Below, piece after piece: positions 18,556 through 27,849 of a DNA stretch of 39,023 bases. The translations under genes were made by a program, and so were the position numbers. Location: NCBI GenBank assembly GCA_014799405.1, contig JAAVIA010000016.1:1-39023 (forward strand). The letters run 5' to 3'. The first letter of the stretch is position 1. Each line of letters starts with the position of its first letter. The stretch comes from Lachnospiraceae bacterium (GTDB taxonomy: Bacteria > Bacillota > Clostridia > Lachnospirales > Lachnospiraceae). The notes under the pieces were generated by a model. The model saw nothing but the letters and a program-made list of their open reading frames with translations, made no database searches and had not been told where the DNA came from.

Positions 18556-19515
18556 TTATAACATTTTTGATGCAGCCATATATTTTGCAGCCACGTCAGA
18601 CATGGAGGTTGTACTCACCTGTGAAGTTGATATGTTTATCAGACTATTTTCCGTGGAAGTGTTTCCAATTCTTTGCTGCATACCAAGCTTAAATAAATCC
18701 GTCAGTGAATCATCCTCCGAATCATCCGAATCCGTATCACCTATTTTTGATATGATTTCCAACATGTTTGTATAGTATTCCATAAGCATTTCATATTCTG
18801 AATAAGTAAATCGGTCATCAAGCATTAAATTCTTATACAGGCTGTTTTCCACATAGATATTCTTTCCGTTTGTACTGGCAGCTCCCTGTTCCGCCGATTT
18901 TTCCTCAGTATTTTTTAGTGCCGTACTTTCTGCCCCTGCTGCTTTCCCGCTTACACTTACGGTTTGACTTTCATTTAAAAAGCTCTCACCGGAATTTAAC
19001 ATTTCAAATATATCCTTAATGTAGTTCTGTGTTTCAGAAAACGGAGGAACCCCGCCATACTTTGCAACATTTCCCGTTCCTGCACTGTATGCGGCAAGGG
19101 TAAGCTTTAAATCACCGTCATATAAATCAGACAGATAACCTAAAAGCTTTGCAGCTCCCATTATATTGTCGTAAGGGTCATAGGCATCCTTAACGCCCAT
19201 AGCCTGCGCCGTACCGGGCATAAGCTGCATGATTCCCATGGCGCCTGCGCTTGAGGTTACACCTGTCTGGAATCTTGATTCATGATACCCGATAGCCTCA
19301 AGAAGCTCCTGCGGTATATTATATTTTTCAGCGGCCTCTGCAAATATATCCTTTAAATTGTATGTTGTGTTTCCGTTTTCGGCAAGCTTTGCTGTCTCAC
19401 TTGCCAAAAGGCTGTCAAACTGTGAGCTTACAGTCTTATTTCCTGTAGCCGTCCTGTTAATATTATTTACCGTATAATTATCGTCCACATATCCAATTCC
19501 TTCTATAAATCTCAT
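18556..19515 (-). CDS. Lytic transglycosylase (SLT domain)
   Basis: AAEKYNIPQELLEAIGYHESRFQTGVTSSAGAMGIMQLMPGTAQAMGV...AYSAGTGNVAKYGGVPPFSETQNYI. Confidence 0.93.
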   Translation of the reverse strand: MRFIEGIGYVDDNYTVNNINRTATGNKTVSSQFDSLLASETAKLAENGNTTYNLKDIFAEAAEKYNIPQELLEAIGYHESRFQTGVTSSAGAMGIMQLMPGTAQAMGVKDAYDPYDNIMGAAKLLGYLSDLYDGDLKLTLAAYSAGTGNVAKYGGVPPFSETQNYIKDIFEMLNSGESFLNESQTVSVSGKAAGAESTALKNTEEKSAEQGAASTNGKNIYVENSLYKNLMLDDRFTYSEYEMLMEYYTNMLEIISKIGDTDSDDSEDDSLTDLFKLGMQQRIGNTSTENSLINISTSQVSTTSMSDVAAKYMAASKML

Positions 19516-19524
19516 ATGCTTCTC

Positions 19525-22116
19525 CTACCTTTGCTCATTCTTTAATCTTGTTAAAACTGCTATGCTAAGCCCTGCAAAAACAAATGTTACGCCAAATAAA
19601 AGTCCCCAGCACCACGCCATGTGCTTTCCGGTTCTTACGAACATTTCGTCTTCTTCCTCGTCCTCCTCGGCGTCTTCTTCCTCCTCAGCCTCTATTACCA
19701 CAGGCTCAGAAACATACTCCTCAAGGTTTTGAGGATCTCCTGCAACAGCAGAATATGTATTGACTGCATTTTGAAGGTCATTTATTGTTTCATCATATGC
19801 AGACTGCATTTCAGCTATCTGCTCATTAACGTCACTTATAAGCTCATCCTGCTTTTCCTGAGCTTCCTCCTTTGCCTTATCAGCATCCTCTTTACCCACA
19901 GGTATAAGCCCGTTTAAATCATTTGTGCTTCCAAGTGCCTCCATGGACCATCTGCTGAAGGTAAAATATGAAACCTTCTCGGTAACGCCGTTAAGGGAAA
20001 ACAGTATACCTGAAAACAAAAGCTGTATTATAAGTATAAACGGTGCGATGGACATGGCTCTGTCTCCATTTTTGGAGATGGCAGAAATAAGAAGTCCAAA
20101 TCCCGCAGACACATATATCGTGATGAAAATAGTAAATACCATCTCAAATGCAGCGTTTCCAAACACTACTCCATCACATTTCGGTGCCCCCTTAACAAGC
20201 ACAAAAACAGCAACAAGTATAGCTGACTGTATAACCGCTATCATTGCCTGCACAATATACTTTGAAAGCATATAAAGAGGCAGCTTCAAATTTGCCATGT
20301 ACTCACGTTTTAGAATTACACGTTCTTTATAAATTTCCTGTATTGTGTTAAAAAGTCCCATCCATATTCCCGCACTCATAAGTGCAAAAAGTATGGACCT
20401 TGTTTCAAACATTTTTTCATATATACCCTTCTCTGCCACAAGAGCCATGAGAAGACCGATAAGCACAGGCTGTATGAATATCATCATAAGCCTTTCAATA
20501 TCATTTTTAATGAGTGTAAGGTATCTTCTCACAAGAACGGATAACTGATTTATGTTACTTACCTTTTTCGGCTTTATTTCCTTTCCCGTGTTTGTACCCG
20601 TTGCCTGTCCAAGCTTGTTTATGCCCGATGACTTAAATCTGTTTTCCCATGATACGGTATCAGCCGTAATCATATCATATACCTGAACTATATCGTCAGT
20701 ATTGAAGAAATCCTTTATACCCTCAGGTTTTCCGCAGTAACACAGACGTCCGCCGTATCCCATTATGATAACCTTGTCACAGAGATGGAGGTTATTGGTT
20801 GTATGTGTAACCATTATAATGGTTTTTTCCTGCTCCTTGGAAAGTCTACTCAGAGTGTGCATAAGGTGCTGCTCCGTTCCGGGATCAAGTCCGCTTGTCG
20901 GCTCGTCAAGGAAAAACAGTCCCGGATTGGCAAGAAGCTCAACTGCTATACTGGCACGCTTCTTTTGTCCTCCTGAAAGTCTCCTTATGTATGTGTCCTG
21001 ATGGTCGGTAAGCTCAACCATAGCAAGCACATCCCTTATACGTTCATCAATCTCTTCTTTCGTTGTATCCTCCGGCATCTTAAGCTTTGCCGTGTAGTAA
21101 AGCATTTTCTTAAGCGTTATGTTTTCATATATAATATCCTGCTGAGGAACAAAGCCTATTATGTTCTTTAAAGTCTGAAAGTTCTCACGCAGGTTTATTC
21201 CGTTGCAGAACACATCACCCGTTATATCCGTATCAAAGCCGCTCATGGCAGTCATAAGCGTCGTTTTTCCTGCACCCGAGCCACCGATTATGGCTACAAA
21301 TTCATTTGCCCCGATACTACAGTCAACCTTATTAAGTATGGTTTTTTTGCCGTTTTTGGCATCAACATCCTTGTTAAGCTTCCTTATCTCAAGGTTAATA
21401 CCCTCCTGTCCAACCTTGTAAAAAATCTGGCTGCCCACAAATATAAAGGTGGCATTTAATATTGTAAATATATCCTTATCCGAAAGCTTTACGGGTCTTT
21501 CGATTTTTATTCCATTTAAAAATACACCATTTCTTGATTTGTTATCAAAGAGGTACGCCTCACCGTTTATGCATCTCACGCCTGCATGTATACGTGAAAC
21601 CGCAACATTCTTAACCCTAATGTCGCAGGACATATCACGTCCTATTTTATTATCCCCGTCATGTAGGTTATAGCTTCGCCAGTTTCCTTCCGTTGCATCA
21701 CTGTCATAGAGCATAAGAACAGAGCTTCTTCCCTCCATTGTCTGGGTAGTGCCCAGCCTTATTACCATATCTCCACCGTCACCGCCGTAATACTGCCCCG
21801 GTGCCGCCTGGTAAAACTGCTGTCCGCTTGCTATGTATGTTCCATTTGAGCTGCCTGTATCCTTAATGTAAAATACACCACCGCTCATACATACTTCGCC
21901 GTGATGTCCCGATACAATTTCAGAATTTATAACTATACTGTTGTCAGCCGAACGTCCAAAGGGATACACGGCATCAGCATAACCACTTAAATCAATTTCA
22001 TTTATACCCCCATTATCTACAATAACAAGAGTTTTTTTCTTTGACCCGCCGCCCTGAAGCTGCTCAAGCATGGAAGGATCAAAATATACGGTTCTTTCAT
22101 CAGTTTCTCTACTCAT
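19525..22116 (-). CDS. ABCG-type ABC transporter with two N-terminal FHA domains and a coiled-coil/acidic insertion in the membrane domain
   Basis: FHA motifs FGRSADNSIVI..VSGHHGEV..SSNGTY and IGRDMSCDIRVKNVAVSRIHAGV..SRNGVFLNG; Walker A GGSGAGKTTLM; RRLSGGQKKRASIAVELLANPGLFFLDEPTSGLD; C-terminal TMs. Confidence 0.93.
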   Translation of the reverse strand: MSRETDERTVYFDPSMLEQLQGGGSKKKTLVIVDNGGINEIDLSGYADAVYPFGRSADNSIVINSEIVSGHHGEVCMSGGVFYIKDTGSSNGTYIASGQQFYQAAPGQYYGGDGGDMVIRLGTTQTMEGRSSVLMLYDSDATEGNWRSYNLHDGDNKIGRDMSCDIRVKNVAVSRIHAGVRCINGEAYLFDNKSRNGVFLNGIKIERPVKLSDKDIFTILNATFIFVGSQIFYKVGQEGINLEIRKLNKDVDAKNGKKTILNKVDCSIGANEFVAIIGGSGAGKTTLMTAMSGFDTDITGDVFCNGINLRENFQTLKNIIGFVPQQDIIYENITLKKMLYYTAKLKMPEDTTKEEIDERIRDVLAMVELTDHQDTYIRRLSGGQKKRASIAVELLANPGLFFLDEPTSGLDPGTEQHLMHTLSRLSKEQEKTIIMVTHTTNNLHLCDKVIIMGYGGRLCYCGKPEGIKDFFNTDDIVQVYDMITADTVSWENRFKSSGINKLGQATGTNTGKEIKPKKVSNINQLSVLVRRYLTLIKNDIERLMMIFIQPVLIGLLMALVAEKGIYEKMFETRSILFALMSAGIWMGLFNTIQEIYKERVILKREYMANLKLPLYMLSKYIVQAMIAVIQSAILVAVFVLVKGAPKCDGVVFGNAAFEMVFTIFITIYVSAGFGLLISAISKNGDRAMSIAPFILIIQLLFSGILFSLNGVTEKVSYFTFSRWSMEALGSTNDLNGLIPVGKEDADKAKEEAQEKQDELISDVNEQIAEMQSAYDETINDLQNAVNTYSAVAGDPQNLEEYVSEPVVIEAEEEEDAEEDEEEDEMFVRTGKHMAWCWGLLFGVTFVFAGLSIAVLTRLKNEQR

Positions 22117-22138
22117 GTTCTTTCTCCCAAAAACGTGA

Positions 22139-22173
22139 GGGCTGTCGCACTAAGAACATTAATGCGACAGCCC
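22139..22173 (+). terminator. GC-rich hairpin between ftsZ and the FHA-ABC gene (T-run on + side)
   Basis: GGGCTGTCGCA-CTAAGAACATTAA-TGCGACAGCCC followed by CTATTTTTT. Confidence 0.7.
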
Positions 22174-22186
22174 CTATTTTTTATCC

Positions 22187-23383
22187 TTAACCTCTTTTTA
22201 AGAAATCCGGAATTTTTATTCCGCTTGTGCTTCCCTGTGGTTTAACAGAAACCGGACTGGAAAAGTCAGGAGCTGCAGTCTTTGGAGTTGTATTGTATGA
22301 TGTCTTAGGTGCAGAAGGCGCTAAAGGCTGCCCTGAATAAGTAGGGGTCTTAAGCGGTGTCACTGCCGGTTTTGAAGCTGATGCGGCAGATGTCTGCGAT
22401 GAAGGAACAGAAACCGCTGAAGCAGCTCTCTGATTGCCCTCAATACCCGTAGCAATAATCGTTATACATACATCCTCACCCATAACATCATTGTCAACTG
22501 TACCGAATATAATATTGGCGCCATCGCCTGCAACCTCAGTAAGGTATGTAATGGCATCGTATGCCTCAACAATTCCAATATTACCTGAAAAGTTTACAAT
22601 TATATCTGTTGCTCCCGAAACAGTAGTCTCGAGCAATGGGCTGTCCATAGCTGACTTGATTGCGTCAACTGCCTTGTTATCTCCACTTGCCCTTCCTATA
22701 CCGATATGAGCGACACCCTTGTCCCGCATAACCGTCTGTATGTCGGCAAAGTCAAGGTTGATAAGACCAGGCTTGTTAATAAGGTCAGTAACGCCCTGAA
22801 CACCCTGCTGAAGAACCTCATCCGCCTTCTTAAGGGCTTCCGGGATACTTGTACGTTTATCACATATCTGCAAAAGCTTATCGTTAGGGATAACAATAAG
22901 TGTGTCAACATTTTCCTTAAGCTTTGCAATACCATTTACGGCATTGTTCATTCTAGGCTTACCCTCGAAAGAGAAAGGTCTTGTTACGACACCTACGGTA
23001 AGTATACCAAGATTTCTTGCAATCTCTGCCACAACAGGCGCAGCACCTGTTCCTGTACCGCCACCCATACCGCAGGTTACGAAAACCATGTTAGCATCCT
23101 TCATAATGTCAGTAATTTCTTCTCTGTTTTCCTCAACGGCACTTGCACCAATTTCAGGCTTTGCGCCTGCGCCAAGTCCCTTTGTAAGTTTTTCACCTAT
23201 CTGAATCTTAGTTGTTGCTCTGCTCTGTGATAGAATCTGCTTGTCCGTATTTATGGCAATCAGCTCAACACCCTCAACATTTTCATCTATCATTCTGTTT
23301 ACCGCATTGTTACCGGCTCCTCCCACACCAATCACAAGGATTCTTGCAGGGGTTTTTTCGTCGTTTGATTTTATTTCAAGCAA
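22187..23383 (-). CDS. ftsZ: Cell division protein FtsZ (TTG start)
   Basis: [39 protein letters not shown]-terminal IPDFLKRG. Start codon TTG preceded by GGAGGAATCAACC. Confidence 0.98.
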   Translation of the reverse strand: MLEIKSNDEKTPARILVIGVGGAGNNAVNRMIDENVEGVELIAINTDKQILSQSRATTKIQIGEKLTKGLGAGAKPEIGASAVEENREEITDIMKDANMVFVTCGMGGGTGTGAAPVVAEIARNLGILTVGVVTRPFSFEGKPRMNNAVNGIAKLKENVDTLIVIPNDKLLQICDKRTSIPEALKKADEVLQQGVQGVTDLINKPGLINLDFADIQTVMRDKGVAHIGIGRASGDNKAVDAIKSAMDSPLLETTVSGATDIIVNFSGNIGIVEAYDAITYLTEVAGDGANIIFGTVDNDVMGEDVCITIIATGIEGNQRAASAVSVPSSQTSAASASKPAVTPLKTPTYSGQPLAPSAPKTSYNTTPKTAAPDFSSPVSVKPQGSTSGIKIPDFLKRG

Positions 23384-23531
23384 GGTTGATTCCTCCTTTT
23401 TCGTACTTCATATTAAAATGGTCACTAATTGCATTTTTACATTATTATTAATAATATAATTTTTTTTGCAAATAATCAATAGATTTTTTATTATTTCTTG
23501 CTTTTTTTCTCGCTTTTTTCCTTATTTTTCC

Positions 23532-24236
23532 TTACCTTTTCGGACTAAAGCTTGCCGTTGCATTATCCGAATCAAAATCCTTCATATGCAATGTACCTTC
23601 CATTCCTGAAAGCCTGTTAAGTATACTGCCTAAATTCATCATTTGTACTGCCAGGTACTCCCCCTCTCCAAGTTCTATGGTTATATTACCATGCATTAAT
23701 ATCATTTCATTTTCCGTCGTAAATTTTATGTCATCTATGTCAAGCTTATATTTTTCAATAAGCTGGGTTATTGTAAGTATTGACTGAAATTTACTTTCGT
23801 CCTTCACAGGAAGGTTGCTTCCCTTTTCCCACTGGCTAAACTCCATACCTCTAATACACGGTATGCCGTCAATGGGCTTTCGTGCCGAATCAAGAACGAT
23901 ACCGTCCTTATCAAAGAATATATAGGAGTCCATATATTCCACACAGCCTGCAATGGATTTTTCATAGACCGTCACAGCCACCTTATTTTTTGATATGTAT
24001 TCTATCTCTATCTTAGCCACAAACGGTATATTTTCTATCGGTTTTATTTTATTTCCAAGATATAGCCATATTGTGTTTTTTGCATAGCCCGTATCACGGA
24101 CGGCATCTATTATTATCTGCTCGTCCACCACATTACAGCCCGATACCTGTATGTCAGTTAACCGGAATGTGCTTATGTAAAGCGATGCCCCTGCAAGTAT
24201 TGTCAACACCAATATGACAATAATACGCTTTTTCAT
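23532..24236 (-). CDS. ftsQ: FtsQ/DivIB-type division protein (POTRA domain)
   Basis: Single N-terminal TM, FRLTDIQVSGCNVVDEQIIIDAV.., position between ftsW and ftsZ. Confidence 0.85.
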   Translation of the reverse strand: MKKRIIVILVLTILAGASLYISTFRLTDIQVSGCNVVDEQIIIDAVRDTGYAKNTIWLYLGNKIKPIENIPFVAKIEIEYISKNKVAVTVYEKSIAGCVEYMDSYIFFDKDGIVLDSARKPIDGIPCIRGMEFSQWEKGSNLPVKDESKFQSILTITQLIEKYKLDIDDIKFTTENEMILMHGNITIELGEGEYLAVQMMNLGSILNRLSGMEGTLHMKDFDSDNATASFSPKR

Positions 24237-24258
24237 ATTTTTCTCTTTTGTCCCCCTT

Positions 24259-25407
24259 TTACTCCACAGGTCTCATCTGCCTTGATACGCCAAGAACAAT
24301 TCCTACCTCAACAAGAAGAAATACCAGCGACGTACCTCCATAGCTTATGAACGGCAGCGTAACTCCCGTGTTTGGAATTGTATTAGTTACAACGCCCACG
24401 TTAATTATAAACTGTATTGCTATATGTGTAATGACGCCTGTACAAAGAAGTCCTCCAAAGCTGTCCGGCGCATTGTTTGCTATATATCTGAAACGGAGCA
24501 GCAGCATTACGAAAAGCGCAATGGTCGCAATTGCCCCGAAAAGTCCAAGCTCCTCACATATTACGGAGAAAATCATGTCGTTGTGGGACTCAGGAAGAAA
24601 TCCCATTTTCTGTATGCTCTCTCCAAGTCCTCTTCCAAAAAGCCCTCCTGAGCCGATTGCGTACAACGACTGCATTGTCTGAAAACCATTTTCACTCGTT
24701 TCAGGGTGCAGCCATGCATCTATTCTGTCGCCTCGGTAGCCTACTGCAAAAATGGCAATTGCGGCAACCGCAACACCCACAAGTCCGAGAATAACCAAAT
24801 TTACGATTTTAGGACTTGCCACAAACATTATTATTATGATTATGGAAAAACATACTATAGCGGTACTCAGGTTTTCCTTACCTATCAAAACAACACATAT
24901 GCCCGGCAGAATTACCATCTGTATAATTCCCTTAATACTGTTTAACAGCGATGACTTTGAAACACAGGCATGGGCCATATATATGATAAGTATCGGTTTT
25001 GCCACCTCGGATGGCTGAAAGTGTATCGGTCCTATAGGTATCCATCTCGTAGCGCCGTGGCTCGCCGTACCGATTATAAATACAAGTCCTGACAACGCTA
25101 TTGCCATATACATGAGAATTACAGAAAACTTTTTGTAATATCTGTAATTCACATGGGATACAATAATCATAGCAACAATACCAAGGACTGCGAATATCGC
25201 CTGTCTTTTTGCAAAATAGGAGCTTGACTCACCGCTCATTACCGCCCTGTAGGAGCTTGAGCTGTACACCATCATAATTCCAAACAGCACAATAACAATT
25301 ATAATAAACAGCGTCTGATAATCAAAGTAGCCACCCTTTACCCAAAAACTGTTATTTAATGTTCTGTTTTTACGCTGTGCATTTCTTTTTTCAACTTCAC
25401 TGCTCAC
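24259..25407 (-). CDS. ftsW: FtsW/RodA/SpoVE family lipid II polymerase (GTG start)
   Basis: GATRWIPIGPIHFQPSEVAKPILI, GRGLGESIQKMGFLPESHNDMIFSVICEELG, FISYGGTSLV. Confidence 0.95.
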   Translation of the reverse strand: MSSEVEKRNAQRKNRTLNNSFWVKGGYFDYQTLFIIIVIVLFGIMMVYSSSSYRAVMSGESSSYFAKRQAIFAVLGIVAMIIVSHVNYRYYKKFSVILMYMAIALSGLVFIIGTASHGATRWIPIGPIHFQPSEVAKPILIIYMAHACVSKSSLLNSIKGIIQMVILPGICVVLIGKENLSTAIVCFSIIIIIMFVASPKIVNLVILGLVGVAVAAIAIFAVGYRGDRIDAWLHPETSENGFQTMQSLYAIGSGGLFGRGLGESIQKMGFLPESHNDMIFSVICEELGLFGAIATIALFVMLLLRFRYIANNAPDSFGGLLCTGVITHIAIQFIINVGVVTNTIPNTGVTLPFISYGGTSLVFLLVEVGIVLGVSRQMRPVE

Positions 25408-25413
25408 CTATAC

Positions 25414-26775
25414 TCACTCCTTAAGTGCACGGACATAAGCCTTAAACAAGTCCCCGCGCTGCTCATAGTTTTCAAACATACCCCAGCTTGCACATGCAGG
25501 CGAAAGCAGCACTGCATCTCCTGAAGCTGCATGTTCATGGCAGAATTTTACCGCCTCCTCAAGTCCCTTTACGATAACAGTTTTTTCAAATCCATGTTTT
25601 TTCGCACAAAGCTCTATTTTTTCTGCGGTCTGACCAAGCAGCACAAGATACTTGACCTTGCCATCAAAGCTTTCAATCCATTCATCATAGGAGGACTCCT
25701 TGTCATAGCCCCCTCCGATTAAAAGGGTAGGCGTCGTCATTGCCTGTATGGCTTTTATTGCCGCATCAGGGTTTGTTCCCTTTGAATCGTTGTAATATGC
25801 TATTCCGTTTATAGTATCAACATACTCAATTCTATGCTCAACTCCCATGAATTCAGTACATACTTTTTCAATGATATCAACGGGAACACCCATATAATAA
25901 GTCATTGCAACTGCTGCAAGGACATTTTCAGTATTGTGGGTTCCCAGAAGCTTTATATCCTTAAGGGCAAGCACGCTGTTCATTTCTTTTCCGTCGGAAA
26001 CAACTATATTTCCGTCCTTTATGTATACGCCCTCCTCAAGTTCTTTCATTCTGCTGAATTTGATTACCCTTGACGGAATGCGGTCTACAAGCCTTGCGGC
26101 CTCGGGGTCATCCATGTTTATAACCGCATAATCCTCCTCCGTTTGATTTTTAGTTATATCAAGCTTACAGTTTGCATAATTTTCAAACGTGTAATGTCTG
26201 TTTAAATGATCCGGCGTAATATTTAATATTGCACTTACATGGGGCTTAAATTTTATTATTGTTTCAAGCTGAAAACTGCTTATCTCCGCAACCGTAAGTG
26301 TATCCTCTCCTGTTTCGTCAGCTACGCTTGTATATGGAGTGCCTATATTTCCTACAACAAAGGTCCGGGAATTATAAGCTTTAAGTATTTCACCCACAAG
26401 TGTTGTTGTGGTAGTTTTTCCGTTTGTTCCCGTTATGGCACACACTGTTCCCTTTTCAAAGAAATAAGCAAGCTCTATCTCACTCCACACAGGAAGTCCC
26501 AAGGCCTTTACTCTCAGTACAAAGGGTGCATCAACCGGAATACCGGGGCTTATAACCATAAATTCACATTCCGATATTGCCTTATCGCTCAATTCTCCCA
26601 AAGTAATTTCTATTCCCGATTTATCAACGCAGTTAATCCTATCCAATATTTCTTCCGTGTGATTCTTTGTATTTTCATCAAAAAGCAGCACCTTAGCTCC
26701 ATTTCTCACCAAAAGCTCTGTGGCACATATTCCGCTTTTTCCTGTTCCCGCAACTATAACCTTTTTATCAAACAT
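25414..26775 (-). CDS. murD: UDP-N-acetylmuramoylalanine--D-glutamate ligase
   Basis: GTGKSGICATELL, VCAITGTNGKTTTTTLVGEIL, EISSFQLE, NITPDHLNRH, NDSKGTNPDAAIKAIQ. Confidence 0.97.
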   Translation of the reverse strand: MFDKKVIVAGTGKSGICATELLVRNGAKVLLFDENTKNHTEEILDRINCVDKSGIEITLGELSDKAISECEFMVISPGIPVDAPFVLRVKALGLPVWSEIELAYFFEKGTVCAITGTNGKTTTTTLVGEILKAYNSRTFVVGNIGTPYTSVADETGEDTLTVAEISSFQLETIIKFKPHVSAILNITPDHLNRHYTFENYANCKLDITKNQTEEDYAVINMDDPEAARLVDRIPSRVIKFSRMKELEEGVYIKDGNIVVSDGKEMNSVLALKDIKLLGTHNTENVLAAVAMTYYMGVPVDIIEKVCTEFMGVEHRIEYVDTINGIAYYNDSKGTNPDAAIKAIQAMTTPTLLIGGGYDKESSYDEWIESFDGKVKYLVLLGQTAEKIELCAKKHGFEKTVIVKGLEEAVKFCHEHAASGDAVLLSPACASWGMFENYEQRGDLFKAYVRALKE

Positions 26776-26793
26776 ATAATTTCCTCCTAAAAA

Positions 26794-27747
26794 TTAAACA
26801 GCAAGAATACCGATAAGGCAAAGTATAGCGGTAACGATTGAGAAAATGGAAACAACCTTTGTCTCAGGCCATCCGCAAAGCTCAAAATGATGATGTATCG
26901 GCGCCATTTTGAAAACTCTTTTACCTGTCTTTTTATAGTAAGTAACCTGAATAATAACTGATAATACCTCAGCAAAATATATAAATGCCACAATAAGTAT
27001 TATGAGAGGCATTTTGAGCACATATGCTGTCGAGGCAACAAAGCCTCCAAGTGCAAGGGAGCCTGTATCTCCCATGAATACCCTTGCAGGATATACATTG
27101 TAAACAAGAAATCCGAGAAGACTTCCCACGGTTGCACATGTGATGGGCTCAACACCTGAATTGTAGCCGATTGCAACTACGGTAAAAAATGTTGCAATAA
27201 GCACCGTTACGGAGGAGGCAAGTCCATCAAGCCCGTCAGTAAAGTTTGCTCCATTTGCCGTTCCAAGCATTACGAAGAACAGAAGCACATAATAAGTCCA
27301 GCCTATGTCAACTGTCTTGCCCCAAAACGGTATTATCATCTCTGTACCCAAATCCGTATGAGCGTATATATAATATGCGAATATTCCCGTAACAATAAGC
27401 TGTCCCAACATTTTCTGCCATGCCCGAAGTCCAAGGGAGCGTTTCATCACAACCTTGATGTAATCATCCAGAAATCCGATTATTCCAAAGCCAAGCGTCG
27501 CAAAGAGCACCGGTATAATTCTTGGATAATCCTTTATATATATGAGCGACGTAACAACAATGCTTATAAGAATGATAAGACCTCCCATAGTGGGTGTTCC
27601 TGATTTTTTCAGGTGGGATTCAGGTCCGTCATCTCTTACAAACTGCCCGAATTTAAGCTTTTTCAAAAAAGGAATCACTATGGGGCTAAGCACTACGCTT
27701 ATGCCAAATGCTATAAGTACCGGAAGTATTACGTCATATTTAATCAT
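26794..27747 (-). CDS. mraY: Phospho-N-acetylmuramoyl-pentapeptide transferase
   Basis: GTPTMGGLIILI, GFLDDYIKV, NFTDGLDGLA, GDTGSLALGG, HHHFELCGW. Confidence 0.98.
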   Translation of the reverse strand: MIKYDVILPVLIAFGISVVLSPIVIPFLKKLKFGQFVRDDGPESHLKKSGTPTMGGLIILISIVVTSLIYIKDYPRIIPVLFATLGFGIIGFLDDYIKVVMKRSLGLRAWQKMLGQLIVTGIFAYYIYAHTDLGTEMIIPFWGKTVDIGWTYYVLLFFVMLGTANGANFTDGLDGLASSVTVLIATFFTVVAIGYNSGVEPITCATVGSLLGFLVYNVYPARVFMGDTGSLALGGFVASTAYVLKMPLIILIVAFIYFAEVLSVIIQVTYYKKTGKRVFKMAPIHHHFELCGWPETKVVSIFSIVTAILCLIGILAV

Positions 27748-27849
27748 AAATTTTTGCTCCTATCTTTTGAACGCCACTGTATTTACGCTTTGGTCGAAGC
27801 AAAGCTGTGACGCTTTCATTTATTTGTTTTATTGTCAGATAATGTATTT

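Noticed and set aside
22706-23230. 174-aa plus-strand ORF within ftsZ
   Set aside because: Antisense to a strongly conserved gene; no signal or family features.
26239-26790. 183-aa plus-strand ORF within murD
   Set aside because: Antisense overlap, no recognisable motif.
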